This document shows positions 17,158 to 25,673 of a stretch of DNA of 64,000 bases, piece by piece. This DNA comes from Gemmatimonadota bacterium (lineage in GTDB: Bacteria; Gemmatimonadota; Gemmatimonadetes; Gemmatimonadales; Gemmatimonadaceae), in NCBI GenBank assembly GCA_016719105.1, contig JADKAQ010000001.1:62001-126000 (forward strand), written 5' to 3'. The notes under the pieces were generated by a model that was given only the letters and a program-made list of their open reading frames with translations, made no database searches and had not been told where the DNA came from. How positions within the stretch are numbered: position 1 is the first letter of the stretch; each line of letters begins with the position of its first letter. A program made the translations under genes and the position numbers.

Positions 17158-18153
17158 GTGCCCGTCTGGCTAACGCAACTCCAGTTCCACGCCCCCTGGC
17201 TCCTGCTGGCGCTTCTCGCCCTCCCGCTCTGGTGGTGGTGGCGCCGACGTCGCCAGCCTCCGGCCATCACCTTCTCGCGGGTGGCCGTCCTGGCCAAGGG
17301 ACCGCGCACCGGATCGTGGATCTCACGCTCCCTCATGGTGTTGCGTAGCCTCGCCCTGGCCGGGTTGGTCCTCGCCATGGCCCGCCCGCGGGTGGCCGGG
17401 CGCACCGAGCAGTCCAACAGCGAAGGGATCAACATCGTTATCGCCTTCGATATCTCGAGCTCGATGCTGGCCGAGGACTTCCAGCCGCAGAACCGGTTGG
17501 AGGTTGCCCGCGACAAGGTGAAGCAGTTCGTCGGCATGCGGGGGAGCGACCGGATCGGGATCGTGGCCTTCTCGGGCGAGGCGCTCACGCAGGTCCCGCT
17601 CACGACCGACTATCCGGTCGTCATCGCCGCCATCGATAACCTGCAACCGGGGCAGTTGGAGGATGGGACGGCGATCGGGACCGCAGTCGCGACGGCGGCG
17701 AACCGGCTGCGGACGGCCCCGGGACGTTCGCGTGTGATCGTGCTCCTGACCGACGGGGTGAACAATCGCGGGGCCATCGATCCGCGCACCGCGGCGCAGG
17801 CCGCCGCTGCCTTCGGGGTCAAGATCTACGCGATCGGCGTCGGGACTGAGGGGATGGCGCCGGTTCCCGTTGGGCGCGGTGTGTTCGGGCTTCGGTACGA
17901 GAACCGGCCGGTGGAGATCGATGATGCCCTGCTGACCGAGATCGCCCAGAAGACGGGCGGTCGGTACTTCCGGGCGCGAGACGCGGCCGCCCTCCAGCGC
18001 ATCACCGAAGAAATCGACCGCCTCGAGCGCACGCCGGTTCGCACGCGGGTGTACACGCGCTTCGCGGAGCTGTATCGCTGGCCGTTGGCGCTCGCGATGC
18101 TGGCCCTTTTGTTGGAGCTGGGGATCACGGCGTGGAAGGGGCCACTGCCTTAG
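17158..18153 (+). CDS. BatA-like VWA domain membrane protein
   Basis: A 331-residue inner-membrane protein. TM segments lie near residues 12-26, 60-80 and 303-325, and a von Willebrand A domain faces out between the last two. The MIDAS metal site is intact: DISSSM (D about 98), then a Thr in the DGTAIG segment and LLTDGVNN. This is the BatA layout of the Bat aerotolerance operon, where it usually sits with MoxR, DUF58 and BatB. None of these neighbours is present, so it is an orphan copy. It starts with GTG without a clear ribosome binding site; the 282 bases before it are shared with the divergent EAL gene. Confidence 0.85.
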   Translation: MPVWLTQLQFHAPWLLLALLALPLWWWWRRRRQPPAITFSRVAVLAKGPRTGSWISRSLMVLRSLALAGLVLAMARPRVAGRTEQSNSEGINIVIAFDISSSMLAEDFQPQNRLEVARDKVKQFVGMRGSDRIGIVAFSGEALTQVPLTTDYPVVIAAIDNLQPGQLEDGTAIGTAVATAANRLRTAPGRSRVIVLLTDGVNNRGAIDPRTAAQAAAAFGVKIYAIGVGTEGMAPVPVGRGVFGLRYENRPVEIDDALLTEIAQKTGGRYFRARDAAALQRITEEIDRLERTPVRTRVYTRFAELYRWPLALAMLALLLELGITAWKGPLP

Positions 18154-18172
18154 GCTCGGGTCTCTCGCAGTG

Positions 18173-19228
18173 CTATAACCACTTCCGGTTCCGGAACAGC
18201 CAGATCAGCCCACCGCCTAACACCAGCTGTGCCACCACGATGAGCTCGAAGCCGTACGGGTGCTGAGAGAACGGAATACGGGAGAAGTTCATCCCCCACA
18301 TGCCGCTCACCACCACGAACGGAATGCTGAGCGTCGCAATGACCGAGAGCCCCTTGGTCACGACGTTCAACCGATTCGAGACCTGGCTCAGGTAGCTTTC
18401 CATCGTGCTGCTCAACAGGTCGCGATACGTTTCGAGCGAGTCGTTGATGCGCAGCATGTGGTCATAGATGTCGCGATAGTACAGCTGCACGTCGGCGGGG
18501 AGGAGCGGCGACGGGCGGTTGGAGAGCACGTTGAAGATCTCGCGCTGCGGCGCGAGATAGCGCCTGAGCGACAGGATCATCCGCTTCACGGAAAAGATGT
18601 CGCGCAGCGACTCCTCGTCGAACGAGCCGAAGACGCGCTCCTCGAGCGAGTCCAGGAATTCGTCCACGCGATCGAGGATCGGGAAGAACGCGTCGACCGC
18701 GGCGTCCATGATGTGGTGCGCGAGACGGGCGGGACCACGCGAGATGAGGTCGGGCGTACGAAGCGCGACTTCCGCGACCCGGTCGATGTTCGGCGACGGA
18801 CCGGAGTGCACCGTCACGAGGAACGACGGGCCGAGGAAGAAGTACAGGTTGGCCGTCTCCATGTCGTACGGATCGGTCGTTTCCTCCTGGAATCGCACAA
18901 CACGCAGCGTGACGAAGAGGTAGCCGTCGTACTGTTCGACCTTGGGACGACTCATCGGGTTGAGCACGTCCTCGATGGAGAGCGGATGGAAGTTGAAGAC
19001 CTTTTCCAGCAGGGCGAGCTGCTGTCGGCTGTTCGAGTCGATATCGACCCACAGCGTCCCCTGGGCCTCGCGGACGGCGTTGGCGATCTCGCGCACGTTG
19101 AGTTCGCGATGCACCGATCCTTCGCCCACCGCGTGAAAGCAGCGCGGGAGTCGCGAGTCGGCCGCCGCGCCGCCGTTCATCGCGCCATTCACCGCGCTGT
19201 TCGCCGCGCTGTTTACCGCGCCACTCAC
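18173..19228 (-). CDS. corA: CorA-type magnesium/cobalt channel
   Basis: Pentameric inner-membrane Mg2+ (or Co2+/Ni2+) channel. The 351-residue product has the large cytosolic funnel with FHPLSIEDVLNPMSRPKVEQ and the two C-terminal TM helices. The selectivity motif GMN is present (VSGMWGMNFSRIP), and the tail is basic (FRNRKWL). The first 20 or so residues are a V/A-N-S/G-A tetrapeptide repeat from a 12-bp DNA repeat. Starts at GTG 19228, GTG 19192 or ATG 19180 are all possible, and none has a clear ribosome site. It converges on the VWA gene with a 19-base gap. Confidence 0.92.
   Translation of the reverse strand: MSGAVNSAANSAVNGAMNGGAAADSRLPRCFHAVGEGSVHRELNVREIANAVREAQGTLWVDIDSNSRQQLALLEKVFNFHPLSIEDVLNPMSRPKVEQYDGYLFVTLRVVRFQEETTDPYDMETANLYFFLGPSFLVTVHSGPSPNIDRVAEVALRTPDLISRGPARLAHHIMDAAVDAFFPILDRVDEFLDSLEERVFGSFDEESLRDIFSVKRMILSLRRYLAPQREIFNVLSNRPSPLLPADVQLYYRDIYDHMLRINDSLETYRDLLSSTMESYLSQVSNRLNVVTKGLSVIATLSIPFVVVSGMWGMNFSRIPFSQHPYGFELIVVAQLVLGGGLIWLFRNRKWL
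19169..19228. repeat. 12-bp tandem repeat at the corA 5' end
   Basis: Four clear copies of a 12-bp unit (cgcgccattcac, cgcgctgttcgc, cgcgctgtttac, cgcgccactcac at 19181-19228) plus a weaker fifth copy before them. Because 12 is a multiple of three, it encodes a four-residue repeat at the N-terminus of CorA. Copy number could vary by slippage without breaking the frame. Confidence 0.8.
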
Positions 19229-19371
19229 CGCGCCGGAAGCTCAGCCGGGGGTCGCCGGTCCGTCGGGGGATTGGTGGGAACGGAGTCGCTCACGTGGTCA
19301 CATCTCGGGGGAACGCCGACGTGCGTGTCAGGAGGAGTCCCGGGTCACGACGGGCGTGCTGAACGATTACA

Positions 19372-20121
19372 TTGCCGACTGTGATAGTCAGGATAGCCGA
19401 TAAGGATGTGGCGGCGGCCACGGTCGAAGGGGTCACCCGGCGGTTTGGGCGTCGGTGGGCGCTTCGCGGTGTCTCTCTGTCGGTGTCGTCCGGAGAAGTT
19501 GTGGGGATCGAGGGGCACAACGGAAGCGGAAAGAGCACGCTTTTACGCATCCTGTCCACGGCCATCAAGCCGACGGGGGGCGTTGCCCGGGTCTTCGGAG
19601 CCGATGTCACGCGTGAGGCGACCCGCGTGCGCGGCCACATCGCCTTTCTCACGCACTATCCTGGCCTGTACGACGACCTCACGGCGGAAGAGAACCTTCG
19701 CTTCGCCTGCCGCATGCTCGGCGAGGACTATTCGCGCATCCCGGCCTGCCTCGAGCGCGTCGGGCTCCTGCGCGAGGCGAAGGAGACCGTCCGCACCTTT
19801 TCGGCCGGGATGCAGCGGCGCCTCTCGCTCGCGCGCCTCCTCCTGCAGCGTCCGCAGCTCCTCCTGCTCGACGAGCCGTACAACAACTTCGACCCCGCCG
19901 GAATCGCGCTGGTGAACGACGTCGTGCGTGAGACGCAGGCCTCGGGCGGATCGGCCATGATCGTCTTGCACGATCGTCACAGCGCCGGCGACATGCTCGA
20001 CCGTCTCGTCTGCTTCCGGCAGGGGATGATCGACAGCGACTTCTCGCTTCGGGACTCGGCGACGGGCGCACGCCCCCACGCGGAGACGCTCGCCCCTGCC
20101 GTCGCGGAGGGGGTGTCGTGA
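19372..20121 (+). CDS. ccmA: CcmA, haem exporter ATP-binding subunit
   Basis: ATPase of the CcmAB complex, which drives release of holo-CcmE during cytochrome c maturation. Walker A is GHNGSGKST (about residue 47), the signature is FSAGMQRRLSLARLLL, Walker B is LLLLDEPYNNFD and the H-loop is IVLHDRH. The identity as CcmA rather than a generic ABC protein rests on its position as first gene of ccmABCDEFGH. Start is unsure: TTG 19372, GTG 19381 and GTG 19408 are in frame, and the last has AAGG just before it. The stop overlaps the ccmB GTG. Confidence 0.9.
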   Translation: MPTVIVRIADKDVAAATVEGVTRRFGRRWALRGVSLSVSSGEVVGIEGHNGSGKSTLLRILSTAIKPTGGVARVFGADVTREATRVRGHIAFLTHYPGLYDDLTAEENLRFACRMLGEDYSRIPACLERVGLLREAKETVRTFSAGMQRRLSLARLLLQRPQLLLLDEPYNNFDPAGIALVNDVVRETQASGGSAMIVLHDRHSAGDMLDRLVCFRQGMIDSDFSLRDSATGARPHAETLAPAVAEGVS

Positions 20122-20804
20122 CCTGGAAGGATGAATGGCGGCGGGTGTGGGCCATCGTGTGGAAGGACCTGACCACCGAGCGCCGTTCCAAGGCCGGGCT
20201 CAACGCGGTCGCCTTCATGGGGATTCTGGTCCTGCTCCTGTTCGGCTTTGCTCTGGGCCCGGACACCGAGGCGCTGCGCAACGCCGCCGCCGGCGCCCTC
20301 TGGCTGGCGATCCTCTTTGCGGGAGTGCTCGCGTTCAACCGCTCGTACCAGCTCGAGCTCGACGGGGGGGCGCTCGAATCGCTCCTGCTTTATCCCGGCG
20401 CGCGTTGGGCGATCTATGCGGGGAAGCTGATCGCCAACCTCGTCTTCGTCCTCATCGTCGAGGCCGTCGTGGTCCCCGTCGCCATGGTCCTGTATCAGGT
20501 CTCGCTCCCGCCGGGATGGCCTGCCCTCATCGGCGTGACCGTTCTCGGGACGATCGGCTTCGTGACGCTCGGGACGTTCTACTCGGCGATGTCCAGCCGT
20601 AGCCGCGCCCGCGAGGTGCTGCTCCCGCTGCTCCTCTTCCCGATGCTGATTCCGGTCCTGCTGGCGGCGGTGGAGTCGTCCGCGTCGCTGTTGGGGGGCG
20701 ACCCGATGAGCGAGGCGGGGGCGTGGGTGCGTTTGTTGGGCGCATTTGATATCATCTTTCTCGTTGCTTCGCTCCTGGCCTTCGAATACGTGATCGAGGT
20801 GTAA
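20118..20804 (+). CDS. ccmB: CcmB, haem exporter permease subunit
   Basis: Inner-membrane permease of the CcmAB ABC complex. The 228-residue protein has six hydrophobic segments and CcmB features: the N-terminal WKDLTTERRSKAGLNAV, then FNRSYQLELDGGALESLLLYP, and a Pro-rich last helix pair (LLPLLLFPMLIPVLLAA). The GTG at 20118 overlaps the ccmA stop, and the TAA overlaps the ccmC ATG, so the genes are translationally coupled. Confidence 0.93.
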   Translation: MTWKDEWRRVWAIVWKDLTTERRSKAGLNAVAFMGILVLLLFGFALGPDTEALRNAAAGALWLAILFAGVLAFNRSYQLELDGGALESLLLYPGARWAIYAGKLIANLVFVLIVEAVVVPVAMVLYQVSLPPGWPALIGVTVLGTIGFVTLGTFYSAMSSRSRAREVLLPLLLFPMLIPVLLAAVESSASLLGGDPMSEAGAWVRLLGAFDIIFLVASLLAFEYVIEV

Positions 20805-21541
20805 TGATGGGAGTCACCACAGCAGGCATGACAATGGCTCCGGCAGCAAAATCGCGGTCACGTGGCATGCTGATGGGGATCGGCGCGTTCGTCCTGCTCG
20901 CGGCGATGCAGGCCTGGGCGATTTCGATCAGCGTGGCCGATCGCGACATGGGACATCTGCAAAAGATTATGTATGTCCACGTCCCGGCGGCGTGGAACAT
21001 GATGATTGCCTATTTCGTCGTCGCGATCGCCTCGCTCAAGTATCTCTGGAAGGGGCAGGAGAACGACGATCTCCTGGCGGCGTCGGCCGCGGAAGCGGGG
21101 GCGCTGATGACGGGGCTGCTCCTGCTGCTCGGGATGATCTGGGCCAAACCCACCTGGGGTATCTGGTGGACGTGGGATGCGCGCCTGACCTCCTCGGCGG
21201 TGCTCTTCTTCATCTACGTTGGCTACCTGATCCTGCGGGCCTTCGTCGATGATCCCGATCGTCGCGCGCAGTGGAGCGCAGCGGTCGGACTGCTCGGGGC
21301 ACTCAACGTCCCGATCGTGTACATGTCGGTGCGCTGGTGGCGGACACTGCACCAGCCACAGTCGAGCCCGCGAACGCTCGACCCCAACTACACGATGGGG
21401 CTTCGGGTGAATGCCATCGCTGTGATGCTCATTCTCATCTGGTTCATCAAGCATCGTTACGATACGGCCAAGATGGAACGGTCGGCCGATCAACTGCACG
21501 AGCGGCTCGCGCTGAGCGGCCGCGGAGGGATCAATGCCTGA
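20804..21541 (+). CDS. ccmC: CcmC, haem handling protein
   Basis: Inner-membrane protein that loads haem onto CcmE. It has 245 residues and six TM helices. The tryptophan-rich WWD motif is visible (WGIWWTWDARLTSS), flanked by the haem-ligand histidines in YVHVPAAWN and RTLHQPQ. Two tandem ATGs occur (20804 and 20807); the first overlaps the ccmB stop. Confidence 0.94.
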   Translation: MMGVTTAGMTMAPAAKSRSRGMLMGIGAFVLLAAMQAWAISISVADRDMGHLQKIMYVHVPAAWNMMIAYFVVAIASLKYLWKGQENDDLLAASAAEAGALMTGLLLLLGMIWAKPTWGIWWTWDARLTSSAVLFFIYVGYLILRAFVDDPDRRAQWSAAVGLLGALNVPIVYMSVRWWRTLHQPQSSPRTLDPNYTMGLRVNAIAVMLILIWFIKHRYDTAKMERSADQLHERLALSGRGGINA

Positions 21542-21683
21542 CAATCGGCCGTTCATCATCGCGGCGTACGCGATCACGTGGATTGCCCTGCTTGGCTACG
21601 CTGTGCGCCTGTATCGCGCGCGCGCCGAGGCCGAGCGTCGCCTGCAGCGGGCGACTGAGGATCTCACTGGAGGACCGACATGA
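21534..21683 (+). CDS. ccmD: CcmD-like small membrane protein
   Basis: A 49-residue protein, MPDNRPFIIAAYAITW at the start, with one TM helix followed by a basic, coiled tail (RLYRARAEAERRL). Size, the AAYAITWIALLGY helix and position between ccmC and ccmE identify it as CcmD, which stabilises the CcmC-CcmE contact. It overlaps ccmC by 8 bases, and its TGA overlaps the ccmE ATG. Confidence 0.88.
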   Translation: MPDNRPFIIAAYAITWIALLGYAVRLYRARAEAERRLQRATEDLTGGPT

Positions 21684-22153
21684 GCGGAAACATCGAGGGA
21701 CGCAAGCGAGCCGCCCTGCTGGTCGCGGCGGTGATCGTCATTGGAGGGACCTTCGGGTACCTGATGTATGGTGGGCTCGACAAGAACGTCGTCTACTTCC
21801 TCACGCCGCAGGAATTGCTGGCCAAGGGGACCAAGGTGGTCGACGTTCCGGTCCGGTTAGGCGGCATGGTCGCCCCCGGTTCGGTGAAGTGGGACGCGGA
21901 GAAGCTCGACCTGCGCTTCCAGGTGATGGACGGCGTGAAGACGGTCGAAGTCCACTCGAAGGGCGCCCCGCCGCAGATGTTCCGCGACAACATGGGGGTG
22001 GTCTGCGAGGGGCGCTTCAAGAACGGCGTCTTCGAGTCGACGAACTTGATGATCAAGCACTCCGAGGAGTATCGCGCCCCCAAGGCGGGGCAGACGCCGC
22101 AGGAGATGTACAAGGAGATGTTCAAGACCCTGCGTGAGGACGCGAAGTCATGA
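21680..22153 (+). CDS. ccmE: CcmE, periplasmic haem chaperone
   Basis: A 157-residue haem chaperone with an N-terminal membrane anchor (AALLVAAVIVIGGTFGYLMYGG) and an OB-fold beta domain. The covalent haem-binding histidine and tyrosine are kept in KHSEEYRAP near the C-terminus. The region GVVCEGRFKNGVFESTNL is the usual CcmE VVAEG-type core. It is coupled to ccmD and ccmF by overlapping starts and stops. Confidence 0.94.
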   Translation: MSGNIEGRKRAALLVAAVIVIGGTFGYLMYGGLDKNVVYFLTPQELLAKGTKVVDVPVRLGGMVAPGSVKWDAEKLDLRFQVMDGVKTVEVHSKGAPPQMFRDNMGVVCEGRFKNGVFESTNLMIKHSEEYRAPKAGQTPQEMYKEMFKTLREDAKS

Positions 22154-24204
22154 CGCGTCTCATCGGGCATAGCGCGCTGCTGGTCGCCCTCTTCGTGGCG
22201 GCCCTCGGCGTCGTGCTCGCCCCGATCGGAGTGAAGCGCGCACGACAGGACCTGGTGCGCGCGATGTATTCGGCGACCTACGCCATGTTCGCCCTCGTCA
22301 CGGCGGCGACCTTCGCGATGATCTACGCCCTCGTCACCCATGACTTCAGCGTGGGATACGTCGCGCAGGTGGGGAGCCGAGCGACTCCGCTGTTCTACAC
22401 GATCATCTCGTTGTGGGGGGCGCTCGAGGGGTCGATCCTCTTCTGGGCCTGGGTGCTCACCCTGTTGTCGGCGCTCGTCGTCTTCTGGAATCGTGATCGC
22501 GAAGGGGCGCTGATTCCGTACACGACGATGACCATGCTCTCGGTCAGCGTCTTCTTCCTGATTCTGCTCGCGGGGCCGGCCGATCCGTTCACGCTGATCT
22601 CGCCGACGCCGCCGGATGGTCCGGGCCCCAACCCGCTGCTGCAGAACCACATCCTGATGGGGGTGCACCCGCCGCTGCTGTACCTCGGCTACGTCGGGCT
22701 CACCGTGCCGTTCGCCTTTGCCGTCGGCGCGATGGCGGCGGGCGAGGTGGCCACCGATGACTGGATCCGCCTGTCGCGGCGCTGGACGTTAGGCGCGTGG
22801 GCCTTCCTCACGGCGGCGATCATCGCCGGGATGTGGTGGTCGTACGAAGTGCTGGGCTGGGGTGGGTACTGGGCGTGGGACCCGGTCGAGAACGCGTCGT
22901 TCATGCCGTGGCTCACCGCGACGGCCTTCCTGCATTCAGTGATGGTGCAGGAGCGTCGCGGGATGCTCAAGCTGTGGAACCTCAACCTGATCGTCGCGAC
23001 GTTCGCGCTCACGATCCTCGGGACCTTCCTCACGCGTTCCGGCGTGCTCTCGTCGGTGCACGCCTTTGGTGAAGGGCCGATCGGGATGTACTTCCTGGTC
23101 GCGATCGCGCTCACACTGCTGGTGTCGTTCGCGCTGGTCGCCGGTAACTCCGAGGCGCTCGCCAGTGAAGGGCGCCTGGATGGTGTGGCGGCGCGCGAAA
23201 CGGTGTTCCTGCTGAACAACCTGATGCTCACCGCCTTCACCTTCACGGTGCTGGTGGGGACGCTCTTCCCGATCATCGCCGAGGCGGCGCGCGGGGTGAA
23301 GGTCAGCGTGGGAGAGCCGTTCTTCAACAAGATGACGCTCCCCATCTGCGCCTCGCTCCTCTTCCTGATGGGAGTGGGACCGGCGCTGCCGTGGCGCCGC
23401 GCGTCGAAGGACGTGATGCGTCGGCAGCTGGTGCCGCCGCTCATCGGCGCGGCCATCGCAGCGTTCGCCGCGATTGCGATCGGTGCGCGCCAAGTCTATG
23501 CGGTACTCGCGTTTGCCTTCGCGGCGTTCGCGTTGGTTGCGAACCTGCGGGAGTACTGGACGGGCATCAAGGCGCGCATGCAACTGCGCAACGAAGATGC
23601 GATGACCGCGTTAGGCAGGTTGGTCGGGGCCAATCGCCGGCGCTACGGCGGCTACGTGGCGCACATCGGCGTCATTGCCGTCGCCGTCGCGATCACGGCG
23701 TCGTCGACCTTCCGCAAGGAATACGAAGCGACGGTCAAGAAGGGGCAGGTGATGGACGCGGGCGCCTTCCAGATGCGGCTCGTCGAGGTGTATGCGCGCG
23801 AGGAACCGCAGCGTTCGCGCATCGCGGCCAACGTCGCCGTGCTCAAGGATGGCAAGGAGATCGGCCGGCTCGATCCGGCGATGAACTTCTATCCCACCTC
23901 GCAGCAGCCCATTCCGACGCCAGCGGTGCGCAGTCGTCCCTGGGGTGACATCTACCTCAACCTGATGGCCTTCAAGCAGGACGGCTCGGATGCGACGCTC
24001 AAGGTGATCGTCGAGCCGATGGTTCCGTGGATCTGGTTTGGCGGGGCCATCATCTGCCTGGGTGCGATCATCTCGATGTTCCCCGCGCGGCGCCGGTCGG
24101 CCGCGTGGGTCGGCGCTCCGGTGCCGGCGGACGGTCGTGGAGTAGCCCCCGTCCCCAGCGCGGCGGGGATCATGGCGAGCAATTCGTTGGAGGGAGCGGA
24201 CTGA
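22150..24204 (+). CDS. ccmF: CcmF, cytochrome c haem lyase subunit
   Basis: Large inner-membrane subunit of the haem ligation complex (684 residues, about 15 TM helices). The WWD motif is present (WGGYWAWDPVENASFMPWL), with haem-ligand histidines in MGVHPPLLYLGY and in TAFLHSVMVQE. A periplasmic domain follows residue 500, then a last TM segment (WIWFGGAIICLGAIISMF). It overlaps ccmE by 4 bases, and its TGA overlaps the ccmG ATG. Confidence 0.95.
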   Translation: MTRLIGHSALLVALFVAALGVVLAPIGVKRARQDLVRAMYSATYAMFALVTAATFAMIYALVTHDFSVGYVAQVGSRATPLFYTIISLWGALEGSILFWAWVLTLLSALVVFWNRDREGALIPYTTMTMLSVSVFFLILLAGPADPFTLISPTPPDGPGPNPLLQNHILMGVHPPLLYLGYVGLTVPFAFAVGAMAAGEVATDDWIRLSRRWTLGAWAFLTAAIIAGMWWSYEVLGWGGYWAWDPVENASFMPWLTATAFLHSVMVQERRGMLKLWNLNLIVATFALTILGTFLTRSGVLSSVHAFGEGPIGMYFLVAIALTLLVSFALVAGNSEALASEGRLDGVAARETVFLLNNLMLTAFTFTVLVGTLFPIIAEAARGVKVSVGEPFFNKMTLPICASLLFLMGVGPALPWRRASKDVMRRQLVPPLIGAAIAAFAAIAIGARQVYAVLAFAFAAFALVANLREYWTGIKARMQLRNEDAMTALGRLVGANRRRYGGYVAHIGVIAVAVAITASSTFRKEYEATVKKGQVMDAGAFQMRLVEVYAREEPQRSRIAANVAVLKDGKEIGRLDPAMNFYPTSQQPIPTPAVRSRPWGDIYLNLMAFKQDGSDATLKVIVEPMVPWIWFGGAIICLGAIISMFPARRRSAAWVGAPVPADGRGVAPVPSAAGIMASNSLEGAD

Positions 24205-24833
24205 TGAACTGGAAGCGCGCTGCATCGGCGGCCGCGGTCGCCGTCCCGATCATCGCTCTCCTCGGGTACGGCATGACCCGAGATCCCAAGGAGATTCCGT
24301 CGCCCCTGCCAGGCCGGGAGGCGCCGACGTTCTCCCTGGCAGTCTTTGCGGAAGGGCAGGGAGGCCAGCTACGTCCGGTCGGGGACACGGTGCGCCTCGC
24401 CGATCATTCGGGTGAGGTGGTGGTCCTGAACTTCTGGGCCTCCTGGTGCCTGGCCTGTCGTGACGAGCACTCGACGCTCTCCAGCGTGGCCGAGGCCTAC
24501 GCCGGGAAGGGGGTCAAGTTCTACGGGGTTCTCTACAACGATGTCCCGGCCAACGGGACGCGCTGGATCTCCGAGATGGGGGGGCAGAGCTACCCGTCGC
24601 TCAACGACCCGCGCACCCGCACGGCGATCGACTACGGGTTGTATGGAGTCCCGGAGACGTTCTTCATTGCCCGTGATGGCCGCGTGGCGTACAAGCACGT
24701 GGGACCGGTGACGGCCCAGGTGCTGGCGTACAAACTCGACTCGCTCCTGGCGCAGCCGGCCCCCGGTGGAGCGCCGCGACGTGCTCCGGGAGATTCGGCC
24801 ACGTCGGTCACCGTTCCCACGTCTGGATCCTGA
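24204..24833 (+). CDS. ccmG: CcmG/DsbE-type thioredoxin, haem-thiol reductase
   Basis: Membrane-anchored periplasmic thioredoxin of 209 residues that reduces apocytochrome or CcmH cysteines. It has an N-terminal anchor (AAAVAVPIIALLGYGM), the segment REAPTFSL, and the active site WASWCLACRDEHS (CxxC = CLAC, less usual than CPTC/CVPC). The YGVPETFFIARDGRVAYKH block has the cis-Pro loop. The Pro/Ala-rich tail (about 25 residues) is not conserved. The start overlaps the ccmF stop. Confidence 0.93.
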   Translation: MNWKRAASAAAVAVPIIALLGYGMTRDPKEIPSPLPGREAPTFSLAVFAEGQGGQLRPVGDTVRLADHSGEVVVLNFWASWCLACRDEHSTLSSVAEAYAGKGVKFYGVLYNDVPANGTRWISEMGGQSYPSLNDPRTRTAIDYGLYGVPETFFIARDGRVAYKHVGPVTAQVLAYKLDSLLAQPAPGGAPRRAPGDSATSVTVPTSGS

Positions 24834-25354
24834 TGCGATCGCACTGGTCGAAGGCCGCGCCGCTGCGCGCGGGACGATGCCATCTGACGTCGCTGCTCGC
24901 CCTCGCGGCGCTGCTGGTGGCCGCCCCCATCGCCGACCCGATTGCCGCCCAGGATTCCGCCGGCGCGGCGGCACAGGCGGGAGCCGCCGTGCAGGAGCGG
25001 AGCGCTCCTGTCTCCAACGATCCGGTGCTGGAAGAGAAGACCCGAATGGTGGCCTCGGAGCTTCGTTGCCCAGTCTGCCAGGGGAACAGTATTCAGGACT
25101 CGCCCTCCGAACTCGCGCAGGAGATGAAGGGGGTCGTGCGCGACCAGTTGGCCTCCGGAAAGTCGCCGGACGAAGTAAAGCAGTATTTCATCGCCAAGTA
25201 TGGCGAGTGGATCCTGCTCGAGCCCAAGGCGAGCGGATTCAACCTGGTGGTGTATCTGCTGCCGCTGGTGGTGGTGGCGGTGGGAGGGTTGGTGATCTGG
25301 CGCGCGGTCAAGAAATGGACGGCGCCGGTCGAGCCAGCGGATGGGAGTGCCTAG
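24833..25354 (+). CDS. ccmH: CcmH/CycL, apocytochrome thiol reductase
   Basis: A 173-residue exported protein with a signal (SLLALAALLVAAPIADPIAAQ), the redox motif LRCPVCQGNSIQDS typical of CcmH, and one C-terminal TM helix (LVVYLLPLVVVAVGGLVIW). It receives electrons from CcmG and presents reduced apocytochrome to CcmF. No CcmI domain follows. It closes the eight-gene ccm run; a strong terminator lies 77 bases on. Confidence 0.94.
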   Translation: MRSHWSKAAPLRAGRCHLTSLLALAALLVAAPIADPIAAQDSAGAAAQAGAAVQERSAPVSNDPVLEEKTRMVASELRCPVCQGNSIQDSPSELAQEMKGVVRDQLASGKSPDEVKQYFIAKYGEWILLEPKASGFNLVVYLLPLVVVAVGGLVIWRAVKKWTAPVEPADGSA

Positions 25355-25430
25355 CGAGTGCTGGTATGGCGAAGCGAATCGGACTCAAAGTCCGGTAGTT
25401 CACTGACAAACGTTAGGCGATTCTCAGGCA

Positions 25431-25455
25431 GGCCGCCCCGATGGGCGGCCTTTTT
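25431..25455 (+). terminator. Rho-independent terminator of the ccm operon
   Basis: GGCCGCCC (25431-25438) pairs with GGGCGGCC (25443-25450) around a CGAT loop and is followed by TTTTT. It falls after ccmH and before the promoter region of the multiheme cytochrome. The 218 bases from 25456 to 25673 hold no gene; they contain a more AT-rich promoter-like stretch (about 25520-25610) with ATGTCAGGTATT at 25528-25539. Confidence 0.92.
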
Positions 25456-25673
25456 CGTTTTGTGTTGGCGTCGCGACACGAGTGAGGAAAGCCCCTCACA
25501 CTGCAGTCTCAAGTGATCACCACCTTCATGTCAGGTATTTCCCCCGTGGCGTCAAGAAAGTACCTACGTAGTATTACGGCCAAGTGAACGATGCATTATG
25601 TGAGGATCGTTTCACGCGCTTTCTCGAGTTCTTTTTGTTCGTGTGTGAGCCATATCTGAAGGAGGAAGGGGCA

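Noticed and set aside
18165..18185. ArsR operator copy (GCTATAACCACTT)
   Set aside because: It is the end of the corA coding sequence; the partial match to the operator lacks the second arm.
25360..25400. tRNA-like sequence with an anticodon-arm lookalike (CGGACTCAAAGTCCG)
   Set aside because: The 5' half resembles a leucine tRNA, but no T-loop (GTTCRANYC) or closing acceptor stem follows. It may be chance.
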